A DNA stretch of 64,000 nucleotides, taken from contig JAWNZC010000225.1 in assembly GCA_035771165.1 (NCBI GenBank), forward strand, positions 623,501 to 687,500, in the 5' to 3' direction. A program made the translations under genes and the position numbers. The notes under the pieces are model-generated. The model had not been told where the DNA came from, did not search any database, and was given only the letters and a program-made list of their open reading frames with translations. This document shows, piece by piece, positions 34,124 to 46,551 of this stretch. Source of the DNA: Paragorgia papillata (taxonomy: Eukaryota; Cnidaria; Anthozoa; Scleralcyonacea; Coralliidae). How positions within the stretch are numbered: position 1 is the first letter of the stretch; each line of letters starts with the position of its first letter.

Positions 34124-36567
34124 ATGGTAATAAGTCTGATTCATCCACATACTTGTGGATTTGCAAAAGTGGTGGCATGGGAGGCAACAAGAGTTACTCT
34201 TAGCAAAGGTAAACAAAATGACAACGAGTCGCCGAAGGATTATAAAGAGCACCAATTGAAGGAAATCTTTGCTCGCTTCACAGAATACTTGGCTGGATAC
34301 AAGCTTTCAATCGACTTGAAAGCATTCCGAGAAAAGCTCCCTGATCTTCGCCAGAAATTTAGTTCATGGAATCACCGCAAGATCAAAGAACGCGACCAGT
34401 ATCTGAAGGCCTTTTCTCGTGATAAGTGGAAGAAGCTGACTCCTTCGTTGAAGGATGAGCACAGTGTGATGGATTGTAAAGGTTGCTTCCACCGATATTC
34501 TGCCGAGCAATCTTTGTTTCCTGTAAAATCCAGGCAATTTCTTGGCAGCGCAAGGAAAACCCATTGTTTGTTTTGCAGTATATTCCATTTCAGGTCAACC
34601 CTCCACCTTCAGTAAAATGTACCCAACAAGAAGCAGCAAATCACGCTGAGGCAATATACGACAGGATCAACCCACTTTTTGAAAGAACGGTAAACATGCC
34701 ACTGAACACGGCTTTGACCAAGGTGAAAAAATTGGATCTTGCAACCAAGAAATCAAAGGCTGATGAAAAGAAGGAAAGAAGAAATAATTATCGGAAAGCG
34801 AAAACTTGTTTAGAGGAACACTGGCAAAAAACTTCTGTGATGAGGTAAAGCATTATAAATATATAGTTGTATACAATAATAATAATAATAATAATAATAA
34901 TATGTAAATGTACTAAATTCTGTACTGCATTTTGAACCCAGCCAATGCAAAATCAATGAAAATCGATAATCAGAAAGCTAATAATAATAATGATAATAAT
35001 AAATTATAATTAATCAATAGCAATTATCTAATTGATATCAATTAGTATTTTCCAATTGATACCAATCAATATTCACAAAAAAACCTTCACTGAGTGTTCA
35101 TTGTTTCAGATCAATATAAAAAATTAATTGATATTGATTGCTAATGTTTGGAAAGTATCGATTGCATAGAAAGAAATCACAAGCAGAAAATGTTATGGTA
35201 ATTACTTTCACAACATAACATCCCATGCTGCCATGCAGCATCGTTTGGTCTGTGGGAAATCATGTAATGTTGAAGAGCAAGAGAGAATTTTCAACACAAT
35301 CACCAACATCACAAAATCAACCTCATCCTACCATCCAAGCCATATAATCAGCAATGTCTTCATAAGATTACAAGCTGAAAAAAAGATGCAGGCATACAAA
35401 TCCAATTGTGTTTCAACACAACAAGCAACTGTTTCTAAGCTTTCAGCATCTCTATCACCATATGGAAATACAGTCATCCCAAGCCATTTGATAGAAAAAC
35501 ACAACACGTCCTGGCAAGCACACCTTGAGCGGATTAGTGATTTTCTTTTGGTAGCCAGTCAAGCATGGTGGGTCGAGCATCAAAATGGGGACATTGAGTT
35601 TTTTGATGGTGACCAATCTCTCAGTTCTCATCCTGAAGGTCCTTCCCTTCATCATTTTCGGTCAAGTGATTTCACGAGTGAAGAGAAGTACCTTAAGGAT
35701 TGCTGGAAAGAATGTTTAAATGGTGGTGTTACAGTACCAACAAAGCTACTACGAATTGAGAATGATCAAGGCAACATGGAACTACATCACATTAATGCAG
35801 TCGATGTGACAGAAGATAATCAGCCTGAAAGTATGTGTCCGATTGATATAATTATTTCTCTTCAACCAGTTCCTGACAGCAACGACTTACCTTCAGATGT
35901 GCTTGGTGAGGATGATTTTACTGGCAAAGAAGCGGATGCAGTCATGAATTCCAACACTAGCACTAGCACGATTGTTTGTGCTATTGAAGGTACAGTTGTT
36001 GCAATGAACAGTGCGATTACAGCTGATACCACTACTCTCACCAGCAGTTTGGAAGCAATCGAAGAAGAACCAACTTCGAGCGACCACAATAACGCTAGCA
36101 GTTCAGCTACACATGACAAAGACGATCGCAACCAAAATAACGACACCAACCAGCTGACAAATGATAAGAGGGATTCGTGTTCGAAAAGCAACAAGCCTAG
36201 GAATGAAGATAAAAATTCATGCTTAACCAAGATGGGTCAAGGTGTGAAATTCGTTTTGGGAGACACAAACGACGTTTTACAGTTTGACAAATCCCGACAG
36301 AAGTGCAAGAAATGGCCAAATAACAAAGATTATCTTGAGTCCTATAAGGATAGCTTAGCCATCATTGAAACGAGAATTTCACGTCAGCAGAGAAAGTTAA
36401 AAGAACAACTTCAGGAATGGGAGCGTGAATATTTTGTTAAAAATAATTGCAAAGCAGCCAGTTATGCCGACATCAATGCAAATGCGAAAGGAAAGCGTAT
36501 AATGGATCAGCTGAAGTATTCGCAAGTTATTCTCAAGAAAATGAAGAGAGAGCAGAGTTTCGTATAG
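34124..36567 (+). CDS. Unrecognised spliced gene
   Basis: At least three coding blocks. Block 1 (about 34124-34522) is basic (LKEIFARFTEYL, SSWNHRKIKERDQYLKAF) and ends at a GTAAAA donor. A 56-bp intron (34523-34578, ending TTTGTTTTGCAG) joins it in frame to block 2 (34579-34845, SLFP to YIPFQVNPPPSVKC), which is Lys/Glu-rich. Block 3 (35233-36567, 444 codons) has a globular N-terminus (IFNTITNITKSTSSYHPSH, WWVEHQNGDIEFFDG), a Ser/Thr/Asn/Asp-rich middle and a charged coiled coil near the end (LKEQLQEWEREYF). The block 2 to block 3 junction could not be resolved in phase. No family recognised; a nuclear or DNA-binding role is only a guess. Confidence 0.55.
34876..34902. repeat. (AAT)n microsatellite
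   Basis: About nine AAT repeats inside the probable second intron of the unrecognised gene, with a second shorter run near 34980-35000. Confidence 0.9.
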
Positions 36568-36625
36568 CAAAATGTAAAACAAAATATGTTGACGTTAGGA
36601 GCCCGATCCTCTAAAATGAACTTAC

Positions 36626-36834
36626 CTTGATTTTAATATACTGCTCCTGATCATCTTGATTTTCTTTTACTATCATTAAATGGGCGAAAACAAGTTGAAT
36701 ATCCAACTGAACTTGCTGGTCCCAACTTTTACAAGCACTTTTTAAATTCTTCCTTACAAAATTACTACAAACGCATTCTGTTGCCCTTGGCAACGATTCG
36801 AATTTCGTATCGGCCCAGTACCTTTCCTGCACGG
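36626..36834 (-). CDS. Possible exon, function unknown
   Basis: The minus-strand open segment is bounded by a plausible acceptor (CCCGTGCAG, just above 36830) and a strong GTAAGT donor (36619-36625). It encodes about 68 residues with two Cys (ECVCSNF) and a Gln/Asp-rich tail. It lies tail-to-tail with the gene ending at 36567. No similarity recognised and no neighbouring exon identified. Confidence 0.25.
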
Positions 36835-37196
36835 GCTGTCGAGGCCGTATGAGCTACGCATGCGTAGAACGAATATCTTGCGTGTAAACGTCATCAATGC
36901 ACGGCCGACAGGCTGCACACTTAAGCGAGGACACCCCGAGCTCAAAGTCAAACATCTCCGCTCAAAATCGTCGCTCGACCATAATTCTTCCACGAGCGCA
37001 TAGCACGAATGTTGGGTTTGCCATAGAATACGGTTTGTTGACAACTCGTGGAATTTTCGCGATGTACGAAGCCATTACCCTTCTCAAATTCATCAGTTTC
37101 AAATGTCCTCAGAACTCACTTGAGCCAGCACGTACGTGGACTGCGAACTGCCCCATGAAAGTGGCCGATTTTCTATGCGATTTCCGATCGTGTATC

Positions 37197-37994
37197 AATC
37201 TCGAGCCCATGGTCACCCCCTTTTTGGTCAGCGGGAGAGCGCTGGGGAGACTCTGGGGAAACTGGATTGATTCTCCGTTTTGATTGGTTCATTTAAATTT
37301 ATTGAATTAATCGATTTAAAACATACAGATTGTGAAATAATGAAAGTCAAACATATTCCTTTATTCAATAACATATATATCTTCAAATTTAGACGCCTCA
37401 TTTACACTTCTTCCCTTTGTTGAATTATATCTGGGTCTCATTCACACAAACCAACTTCATAGCAAAGTACAAGACGAATTTCGAATAACAAATAGTCGCA
37501 ATGAACAAAACAAATCCCGGTGGGATTTGTCGTTATATTTGATGTATAAATGTAAAACAATTTAAACAACGAAAAAGCATATTTAAGACAATTAAAGACG
37601 GAATCAGCCTTCGCAATCGCAACTCGTATTAAAAGGCTTGTGATCGTCTGATCGATGACGATATTGGCGTCGTGAACTGATATTTACCTTGGATTTCAAG
37701 AACGTTTATGTCAAGTGCCACCACCAGCAGTGTCAGTCTCTCTCCGACAATTTTAACGTGTATTTGAGCTGCATTTTATGCAGGGTTCTCACAAATATAG
37801 TATTTGCGATTTCAAACAAATATATGAGAAACGAACTCATGAACACAACGCACATTCTGCACAGCAGCTGAGGCTACGATCATGCGCTTAACAACCGGAA
37901 CCCCTCATTTCAGGGGTAATTAAATCCAATTTCCCCAGAGTCTCCCCCGCGCTCTCCCGCTGACCAAAAAGGGGGTGACTATGGGCTCGAGATT
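37197..37994. mobile_element. 798-bp MULE-like element with 11-bp duplication
   Basis: Inverted ends of ~75 bp: AATCTCGAGCCCATGGTCAC at the left and AATCTCGAGCCCATAGTCAC at the right (reverse complement), both continuing through TTTTGGTCAGCGGGAGAGCG. GATCGTGTATC is repeated exactly on both sides (37186-37196 and 37995-38005). The interior has no transposase. TIR start and duplication length resemble the 219-bp MITE at 28433. Confidence 0.9.
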
Positions 37995-38144
37995 GATCGT
38001 GTATCTACTTGTGTGGTCCTCGAATTACACTGTACCTATTTTCGAATTTAAGATATCTGCACCAAACTTTTGCTGCTGAGTTAACCTAACTCCAATGAAT
38101 TTTGCTGTCTTATCTACTGGCTTGGCCTTTACCTGATTTTGCCT

Positions 38145-41100
38145 TTTGACTATTCTGCCAAGATTATTTGGACTGATTTTGGCTTCTTACCACCATTATT
38201 CTGCTCTGCCAAGATAATTGTGGACTGATTTTGCCTTTTTACCACCATTATTCTGCTCTGCCAAGATGATTGTGGACTGATTTTGCCTTTTGACTACCAT
38301 TATTCTACTCTGCTAAGATGATTGTGGACTGATTTTGCCTTTTTACCACCATTATTCTGCTCTGCCAAGATAATTGTGGACTGATTTTGCCTTTTGACCA
38401 CCATTACTCTGCTCCACCAAGATGATTGTGGACTGATTTTGCCTTTTGACTACCATTATTCTGCTCTGCCAAGATAATTGTGGACTGATTTTGCCTTTTG
38501 ACCACCATTATTCTGCTGTGCCAAGATGACTGGACTGATTTTGCCTTTTTACCACCATTATTCTGCTCTGCCAAGATAATTGTGGACTGATTTTGCCTTT
38601 TGACCACCATTACTCTGCTCCACCAAGATGATTGTGGACTGATTTTGCCTTTTGACTACCATTATTCTGCTCTGCCAAGATAATTGTGGATTGATTTTGC
38701 CTTTTGACCACCATTATTCTGCTGTGCCAAGATGACTGGACTGATTTTGCCTTTTTACCACCATTATTCTGCTCTGCCAAGATAATTGTGGACTGATTTT
38801 GCCTTTTGACCACCATTACTCTGCTCCACCAAGATGATTGTGGACTGATTTTGCCTTTTGACTACCATTATTCTGCTCTGCCAAGATAATTGTGGACTGA
38901 TTTTGCCTTTTGACCACCATTATTCTGCTGTGCCAAGATGACTGGACTGATTTTGCCTTTTTACCACCATTATTCTGCTCTGCCAAGATAATTGTGGACT
39001 GATTTTGCCTTTTGACCACCATTATTCTGCTCCACCAAGATGATTGTGGACTGATTTTGCCTTTTGACTACCATTATTCTGCTCTGCCAAGATAATTGTG
39101 GACTGATTTTGCCTTTTGACCACCATTATTCTGCTCCACCAAGATGATTGTGGACTGATTTTGCCTTTTGACTACCATTATTCTACTCTGCTAAGATGAT
39201 TGTGGACTGATTTTGCCTTTTTACCACCATTATTCTGCTCTGCCAAGATAATTGTGGACTGATTTTGCCTTTTGACCACCATTACTCTGCTCCACCAAGA
39301 TGATTGTGGACTGATTTTGCCTTTTGACTACCATTATTCTACTCTGCTAAGATGATTGTGGACTGATTTTGCCTTTTTACCACCATTATTCTGCTCTGCC
39401 AAGATAATTGTGGACTGATTTTGCCTTTTGACCACCATTACTCTGCTCCACCAAGATGATTGTGGACTGATTTTGCCTTTTGACTACCATTATTCTGCTC
39501 TGCCAAGATAATTGTGGACTGATTTTGCCTTTTGACCACCATTATTCTGCTGTGCCAAGATGACTGGACTGATTTTGCCTTTTTACCACCATTATTCTGC
39601 TCTGCCAAGATAATTGTGGACTGATTTTGCCTTTTGACTACCATTATTCTGCTCTGCCAAGATGACTGGACTGATTTTGCCTTTTGACTACCATTATTCT
39701 GCTCTGCCAAGATGACTGTGGACTGATTTTGCCTTTTGACTACCATTATTCTGCTCTGCCAAGATGACTGGACTGATTTTGCCTTTTGACTACCATTATT
39801 CTACTCTGCCAAGATGACTGGACTGATTTTGCCTTTTTACCACCATTACTCTGCTCTGCTAAGATGACTGTGGACTGATTTTGCCTTTTTACCACTATTA
39901 TTCTTCTCTGCCAAGATGATTGTGGACTGATTTTGCCTTTTGACCACCATTACTCTGCTCCACCAAGATGATTGTGGACTGATTTTGCCTTTTGACTACC
40001 ATTATTCTGCTCTGCCAAGATAATTGTGGACTGATTTTGCCTTTTGACCACCATTATTCTGCTGTGCCAAGATGACTGGACTGATTTTGCCTTTTTACCA
40101 CCATTATTCTGCTCTGCCAAGATAATTGTGGACTGATTTTGCCTTTTGACCGCCATTACTCTGCTCCGCCAAGATCATTGTGGACTGATTTTGCCTTTTG
40201 ACCACCATTATTCTGCTCTGCCAAGATAATTGTGGACTGATTTTGCCTTTTGACCACCATTATTCTGCTGTGCCAAGATGACTGGACTGATTTTGCCTTT
40301 TGACTACCATTATTCTGGTCTGCCAAGATAATTGTGGACTGATTTTGTCTTTTGACCACCATTATTCTGCTGTGCCAAGATGACTGTGGACTGATTTTGC
40401 CTTTTGACCACCATTATTCTGCTCTGCTAAGATGATTGTGGACTGATGTTGCCTTTTTACCACCATTATTCTGCTCTGCCAAGATGACTGGACTGATTTT
40501 GCCTTTTTACCACCATTACTCTGCTCTGTTAAGATGACTGTGGACTGATTTTGCCTTTTTACCACTATTATTCTTCTCTGCCAAGATGATTGTGGACTGA
40601 TTTTGCCTTTTGACCACCATTACTCTGCTCCACCAAGATGATTGTGGACTGATTTTGCCTTTTGACTACCATTATTCTGCTCTGCCAAGATAATTGTGGA
40701 CTGATTTTGCCTTTTGACCACCATTATTCTGCTGTGCCAAGATGACTGGACTGATTTTGCCTTTTTACCACCATTATTCTGCTCTGCCAAGATAATTGTG
40801 GACTGATTTTGCCTTTTGACCGCCATTACTCTGCTCCGCCAAGATCATTGTGGACTGATTTTGCCTTTTGACTACCATTATTCTGCTCTGCCAAGATAAT
40901 TGTGGACTGATTTTGCCTTTTGACCGCCATTACTCTGCTCCGCCAAGATCATTGTGGACTGATTTTGCCTTTTGACTACCATTATTCTGCTCTGCCAAGA
41001 TAATTGTGGACTGATTTTGCCTTTTGACCACCATTATTCTGCTGTGCCAAGATGACTGGACTGATTTTGCCTTTTGACTACCATTATTCTGGTCTGCCAA

Positions 41101-41340
41101 GATAATTGTGGACTGATTTTGTCTTTTGACCACCATTATTCTGCTGTGCCAAGATGACTGTGGACTGATTTTGCCTTTTGACCACCATTATTCTGCTCTG
41201 CTAAGATGATTGTGGACTGATGTTGCCTTTTTACCACCATTATTCTGCTCTGCCAAGATGATTGTGGACTGATTTAGCCTTTTTACCACCATTATTCTGC
41301 TCTGCCAAGATGATTTTGGCCTTATTTTGCCTCCTGATTG
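38145..41340. repeat. 52/50-bp minisatellite with 206-bp higher-order unit
   Basis: About 62 tandem units, with core GTGGACTGATTTTGCCTTTT and ACCATTATTCTGCTCTGCCA. Most are 52 bp; every fourth is often 50 bp because CAAGATGACTGG lacks two bases, giving a 206-bp four-unit period (clear at 38404, 38610, 38816 and again near 39438-40156). Many 68-codon minus-strand frames arise at this period and overlap by TAATG, but this is a by-product of the repeat; no protein is claimed. Confidence 0.93.
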
Positions 41341-41344
41341 CCAT

Positions 41345-42090
41345 TCACTCATTGTAAAGACATTTTTTTTGTTCGCTCATCATAGTCAGTCACTGCCAAT
41401 GCACCCTACTCTGCTGTGGAAGAGTTTATGGTTTACAAGTTTGCTTCCTTGGCATTTTATGTCTTCAAGTGGGTGCCTAATTAATTAGTTTTTATGTCTT
41501 GTACAGAAAAACTAATTGGTCAAGTATCTACCTTGAATAATACATGTACCTTTCATTTGAACTTGGACTTGTAAGATTGGGCAGGTACAGGTAAGTTTAT
41601 GAACCTAGTTTACGAGTTGGGTTACAAATAGAGCATTCTGTGTAAAATTATAATGAGCCTACTGGGATAGTTTTAATGATGATGCAGAAATATATGTACT
41701 ACAGTATACATGTATTTACATCAGATTTTTATTACTCATGTCCAAACTATATTTTGAATCACCTGAATACAGCTCTCTGTTATCTATAAATGATACACTG
41801 TTTGTGATACATACAGTACACTCAGACATCCAAAAGATATATGCAAAAATTTTACTTTATTTGCTTACTTCAATGTACACCCTATTATTTTACTTTATAC
41901 ATGTATAATACAGTAGGTACAGTATAAGTTGAGATGGAATTCTTTTATGTTCTATCACAATACTTGGAGATGCACTGAATCATCTTCGTCAAAAGGAGTA
42001 TTACATTGTTACCTGAAGAACAGAAAATGTTAACAGTTTATTTAAGACATCTTAAGGCACTCTGAAAGTTATTGAGCAGTTAGTTTAGCT
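41345..42090. other. No recognisable gene
   Basis: AT-rich sequence without domains, TIRs or tandem repeats. Confidence 0.45.
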
Positions 42091-42094
42091 CTAA

Positions 42095-42935
42095 TGTGTA
42101 ATGAAACCATAGTTCTAATATATAATTATAATAAAAAATTGTTATCTAGAGCAAAAATAGATAAAACTATAATTAAGTGCACAGTAATGTCAAGATATGT
42201 CATCTTTGGGCAGCGGCTGTCAAGATTTTCAAGTCTTTTGGCAGCTACAGTAGTTCAAGCTTTACTGTGTAATTAAATCATAGTTTTAATATATAATAAT
42301 AAACAACTCTTAAAACCATAATTAAATACAGGAATAGCAAGAACTTCAAAGTTGTCAAGATGTTTCGTCTTTGGGCAGCAGCTGTCAAGATTTTCAAGTC
42401 TTTTGGCAGCTAGTTCAAGCTTTACTGTGTAATTAAATCATAGTTTTAATATATAATAATAAACAACTATTAAAGTAAGAAATAAAGCCATAATTAAATA
42501 CAGGAATAGCAAGAACTTCAAAGTTTGTCAAGATGTTTCGTCTTTGGGCAGTGGTTGTCAAGATTTTCAAGTCTTTCGGCAGCTAGTTCAAGCTTTACTG
42601 TGTAATTAAATCATAGTTTTAATATTTAATAATAAACAACTATTAAAGTAAGAAATAAAAACATAATTAAATACAGGAATAGCAAGAACTTCAAAGTTTG
42701 TCAAGATATTTCGTCTTTGGGCAGTGGCTGTCAAGATTTTCAAGTCTTTTGGCAGCTAGTTCAAGCTTTACTGTGTAATTAAACCATACATATTGTAATA
42801 TAAAGTGATAAGTAACTCTTAGAGTAAAAATAAAACCATAATTAAATGCACAAGAATATCAAGAACTTCAAACTTGTCAAGATTTTCAAGTCTTTCGGCA
42901 GCTAGTTCAAGCTTTACTGTGTTACTATGTAATTC
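42095..42935. repeat. Tandem repeat of ~150-175 bp, five units
   Basis: Units contain GTGTAATTAAATCATAG, CAGGAATAGCAAGAACTTC, TCGTCTTTGGGCAG and TCAAGATTTTCAAGTCTTT, GGCAGCTAGTTCAAGC. The CAAGCTTTACTG anchor recurs at about 42257, 42416, 42589, 42763 and 42910. The last unit is shortened. Confidence 0.88.
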
Positions 42936-43104
42936 ATAAATTATATATGATATTCACACTTCATTAATTTCAATACTAATTTTCACACTAGAAGGAACCT
43001 CAAAGAAAATTTAGTAGAAAAAGTATTTAACAATTTTGTGTAGGTAGATTTTAGAACTAACAGTAAAATGGTGAGGCGCTAGGGTTATGTTATTAAGCCC
43101 TAAA

Positions 43105-43310
43105 CAAACGAGAACGCAAGCCATCGCAAGTTGGCAGTCACGCTATCTCAGCCGGCCGCTCTGAATACTTTCCCAAAAATATCATGTACCGTGACAAAGT
43201 TAAAACTTGTTTAAAACACTCATGAAACCTTTATTTTGTTAATTTGTGTGTTCAAACGACCGCCACAGAAATTCTGAGTGCCAACTTGCGATGACTTGCG
43301 TTCTCGTTTG
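43105..43310. mobile_element. 206-bp MITE
   Basis: Inverted ends CAAACGAGAACGCAAGCCAT and CAAACGAGAACGCAAGTCAT (reverse complement), continuing CGCAAGTTGGCA (about 32 bp, one mismatch). Interior non-coding. No clear duplication, so the superfamily is not assigned. Confidence 0.75.
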
Positions 43311-43833
43311 ATTAATAGGGTTTTATGGGCTAATGTATGGGCTTTTAAACAAACAACATTATTAAAATCGTATAAAAATAGCTATTTCGATTTAAGTTAA
43401 CATGTATTTATTGTGAATAAATGTTTGAAATGCTGCGTGGAGACAGACCATAAGCGTTTGTCTTCACTGTTGTGGTTATTATATTTAATATTTATTTTCA
43501 ATACTCGAACCAAATATTCAATCTATAATGCCTAAATGGGATAGAGATTCGATACACGGGAACAGACAAATATACTTTACTAGCAACCAAGTAAATATTG
43601 CTTACCTTAAAGAATTGACGACTTTCTTCAAATAATTCGTTGTTGAGCAAGCACGATGTCAACAAACCACAATGAAATGTGAATTTTCTGCTCTATCGCT
43701 CCTTGGGTACTTAGTACCGCCATCTTGTAATCGAAAAAAATGTCGCAAGCTGCCAAAAACAGCGACGCGGCCGCGCACTTGTAGCCGAGGAATTACTGGG
43801 TCGAGGAAAAATTGGACCCAGACATTAACTCAC

Positions 43834-43956
43834 CTGAGTAGAATCAGTAGACATCGTTTGTATTGGCTGATCTCCCCCATACATGACCTTTACGTGGCGT
43901 TGTAAATTAAACTGTCTTGAAAAGCTCTTTCCGCAAATATTACAAGCGCTAGGCAT
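43834..43956 (-). CDS. Possible C2H2 zinc-finger first exon
   Basis: The minus-strand frame starts ATG at 43956 and encodes MPSACNICGKSFSRQFNLQR followed by HVKVMYGG, a near-classical C2H2 finger whose second zinc-binding His is replaced. The frame ends at a GTGAGT donor with phase 0 after 41 codons. The GTGAGT lies in the stretch shared with copy A. The start codon overlaps the CATG that flanks the foldback element. Could be a virus-like element gene or a chance hit; no downstream exon was identified. Confidence 0.35.
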
Positions 43957-43957
43957 G

Positions 43958-44768
43958 TTTACACAACAACTCTCAAATTACTTGTTAAAATTTCTGTGAG
44001 AAAAGTAAGATTATATCCTTGAGTTTCTTCTCTAATGCATGTGGACGTTGAGTTTCTTAGACGCCGCCTCTAAGGGATTAACTCGTGAGTAGCTCGTTAG
44101 TACTCGTGAGTAACTCGTGAGTAACTCATGAGTAAATGAGTAACTCATGAGTAACTCGTGAGTAACTCATGAGTTACTCATTTACTCATGAGTTACTCAT
44201 TTACTCATGAGTTACTCATTTACTCACGAGTTACTCATGAGCTACTCACGAGTTACTCATTTACTCATGAGCTACTCACGAGTTACTCATTTACTCACGA
44301 GTTACTCACGAGTTACTCACGAGTTACTCATTTACTCATCAGCTACTCACGAGTTACTCATTTACTCAGGAGTTACTCATTTACTCATGAGTTACTCACG
44401 AGTTACTCACGAGTTACTCATTTACTCACGAGTTACTCATTTACTCATGAGTTACTCACGAGTTACTCATGAGTTACTCACGAGTTACTCATGAGTTACT
44501 CACGAGTTACTCATTTACTCATGAGCTAATCACGAGTTACTAATTTACTCACGTGTTACTCATTTACTCATGAGTTACTCACGAGTTACTCATTTACACA
44601 TGAGTTAATTGCTTAGAGGCGGCGTCTAAGAAACGTCCAAGTGACGTCCAGCCACGCATGCGCATTGGTTCGTTTTGGTATCCCACATGCATTAGAGAAG
44701 AAACTCAAGGATATAATCTTACTTTTCTCACATAAATTTTCACAAGTAAGTTGAGAGTTGTTGTGTAA
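43958..44768. mobile_element. 811-bp foldback element with self-complementary core
   Basis: Long inverted ends: left TTTACACAACAACTCTCAA, right (reverse complement) TTACACAACAACTCTCAA, alike for about 90 bp through AGTAAGATTATATCCTTGAG. Both carry TTCTTAGACGCCGCCTC further in; the right arm has ~45 extra bases between the two. CATG flanks both ends (43954-43957 and 44769-44772). The core (44085-44620) is a tandem array of 10-11-bp self-complementary words such as ACTCATGAGTT and ACTCACGAGTT, so the whole element can fold on itself. Two 94-95-codon frames in the core are repeat artefacts. Confidence 0.82.
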
Positions 44769-44770
44769 CA

Positions 44771-45245
44771 TGGGAAGACAACCTTTGTCAAGGAATTGTT
44801 AGCCAACGCCCAAATCATGATCGACCCTGTCCCAGAAAATATAATTTATTTTTATTCTGGTACCAAGACTCGTTTGCTAAAATGGAACTTCTTATTCCTG
44901 GGATTCAGTTTGTGCAATGTTTATCCAAATCTATATTGGATAGTATTAATCCCCAAATAAGAAATCTATTTATCATTGATGACATGATGGGTGAAAAAGA
45001 TACGATTATTGCCAAACTGTTCACGAAGAAATCCCATCATGGTAATCTCAGCGTGATTTATATTGTGCAAAATTTGTTTCATCAAAGCAAAGACCATCGT
45101 ACCATCTCTCTCAACGCTAGTTACTTTGTCCTGACAAAAAATGTTCGTGAAGCAAGTCAAGTGCCTCATCTTGCCAAACAGTTGACAACACAACGTTTTT
45201 CCAGCAAGCCTACCACATGGCAACCAAAGAGCCGTATTCTTACCT
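44771..45245 (+). pseudogene. Polinton-type packaging ATPase, copy C fragment
   Basis: It starts at the GKTTF part of Walker A, immediately after the foldback element, and runs through LFIIDDMMGE, SVIYIVQNLFHQ, DHRTISLNASYFVLTKN and HLAKQL to the TTACCT at 45240-45245. There the 5.9-kb insertion begins. It keeps the base that copy A has lost at about 33000, so it shows the original reading frame over that stretch. The N-terminus and C-terminus are cut off; the C-terminal part resumes at 51192. Confidence 0.72.
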
Positions 45246-46551
45246 GTTTGTCGATCTCGCGCCGACATGTCCCGATGAAATCCGAGTAAGATCCGGGATA
45301 TTTCCGACTGATACACATGTATATCAACCCCGGGTATAAAAATAAGTGCTGAATACCTGAGAAAAGCGACATTGAGACATACTGATAATGGTTTATTAAA
45401 GGCTATATAGGACGGTGCATTTTGAATATATGTTTAGATTATAATAATCCCCGAGCCCGGGCGAGCGTGCTTATCTCGCCATGCGTGGAGTCCACTTACA
45501 CGCAAAATCACACGCGAGCTGAAAACCTGAAAGTAATTCTGAAACATGTTTATATATATATATATATATATATGTTATCAAATCCACAACTTGCGCAGTT
45601 CGGATAGCAGGGTACTGGTAACTAACCTGTTAAATTATTCAAATTATTTAAATTTACGTCAGCAAATTATAATCATAAGTTCGGTTGGATTGCGAAATAC
45701 AGTTTTTCAGCGATCACGCTCATGACGAAAGAAATCTTTGCCAGAAAAAATGGTTTCAGCTAAAATGTACATTAACATTACTGTGGAAAAAGACCAAAGA
45801 AAGAAGGCTAAGAAGAGGTGTGACAGCAATAGAGACAGCAGAGAAGAGGCAACAATAAACATGACTTAAAATCACTGAAAAAAGCCTAAAAATTTATACA
45901 ATAAAGACCAAAAACGATGCCGGCCGAAATGTACTGAAAGAACAAGGATGTGTCCTGAATCTGTTCAAAGCTGGTAAAGAATTCTGCTCTGGTGTATTCT
46001 ACTTAACTCGAGAGAGAACGATGAAGAAATTTTGAAACAAACGGCTTTTTAGATCATGAGGAGAACTGAATGATGCCTTGTCATGTTTTAGTCAACAACG
46101 AAAAAAGTAAGAAACCGCGAACGAGAAAAACAATCCGAAAAGAGTAGACTGAATTGGCAGTGTTTGTGGTGATATGAGCAGAAGAAAGTTTAATAACGGT
46201 AGGAGATTTGTACTTACCAGTTTAGCTGAGTTAAAACGAAAGAAATCTTGAAAATGAAAATCAATATAAATAATATCTTGTCTAGCATTGTCTTTGGATG
46301 CCAGGTCGTTGGCATTGTATCTTTTCTTTAGCCACTATTTATATCTGTTTTTGAATGAGATTTTGTCATTTAGTTCATCGTTTTTTTTTAATATTGACTA
46401 TGCATGTTCTTTCGCCTTTCGGTCTGTCAATACATGACAACAGATGAAATTTGCTAATTAATTTTCTGGGATGTTTTCGGGGGGAGGGGATGTTGTTGTG
46501 TTAAAAATGCATATAAAGCGGGCGAGGGGTTGTTGCGTTTATGTATTTCTA

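Noticed and set aside
36897..37283. 128-codon plus-strand frame
   Set aside because: It crosses the left target duplication and end of the MULE-like element, so it is composite and accidental.
38404..41136. Series of 67-102-codon repetitive proteins on the minus strand
   Set aside because: They arise from the 206-bp period of the minisatellite; the stops recur at the same place in each block and nothing suggests expression.
44188..44494. Ser/Thr/His/Leu repeat proteins
   Set aside because: Both frames come from the decamer array of the foldback element.
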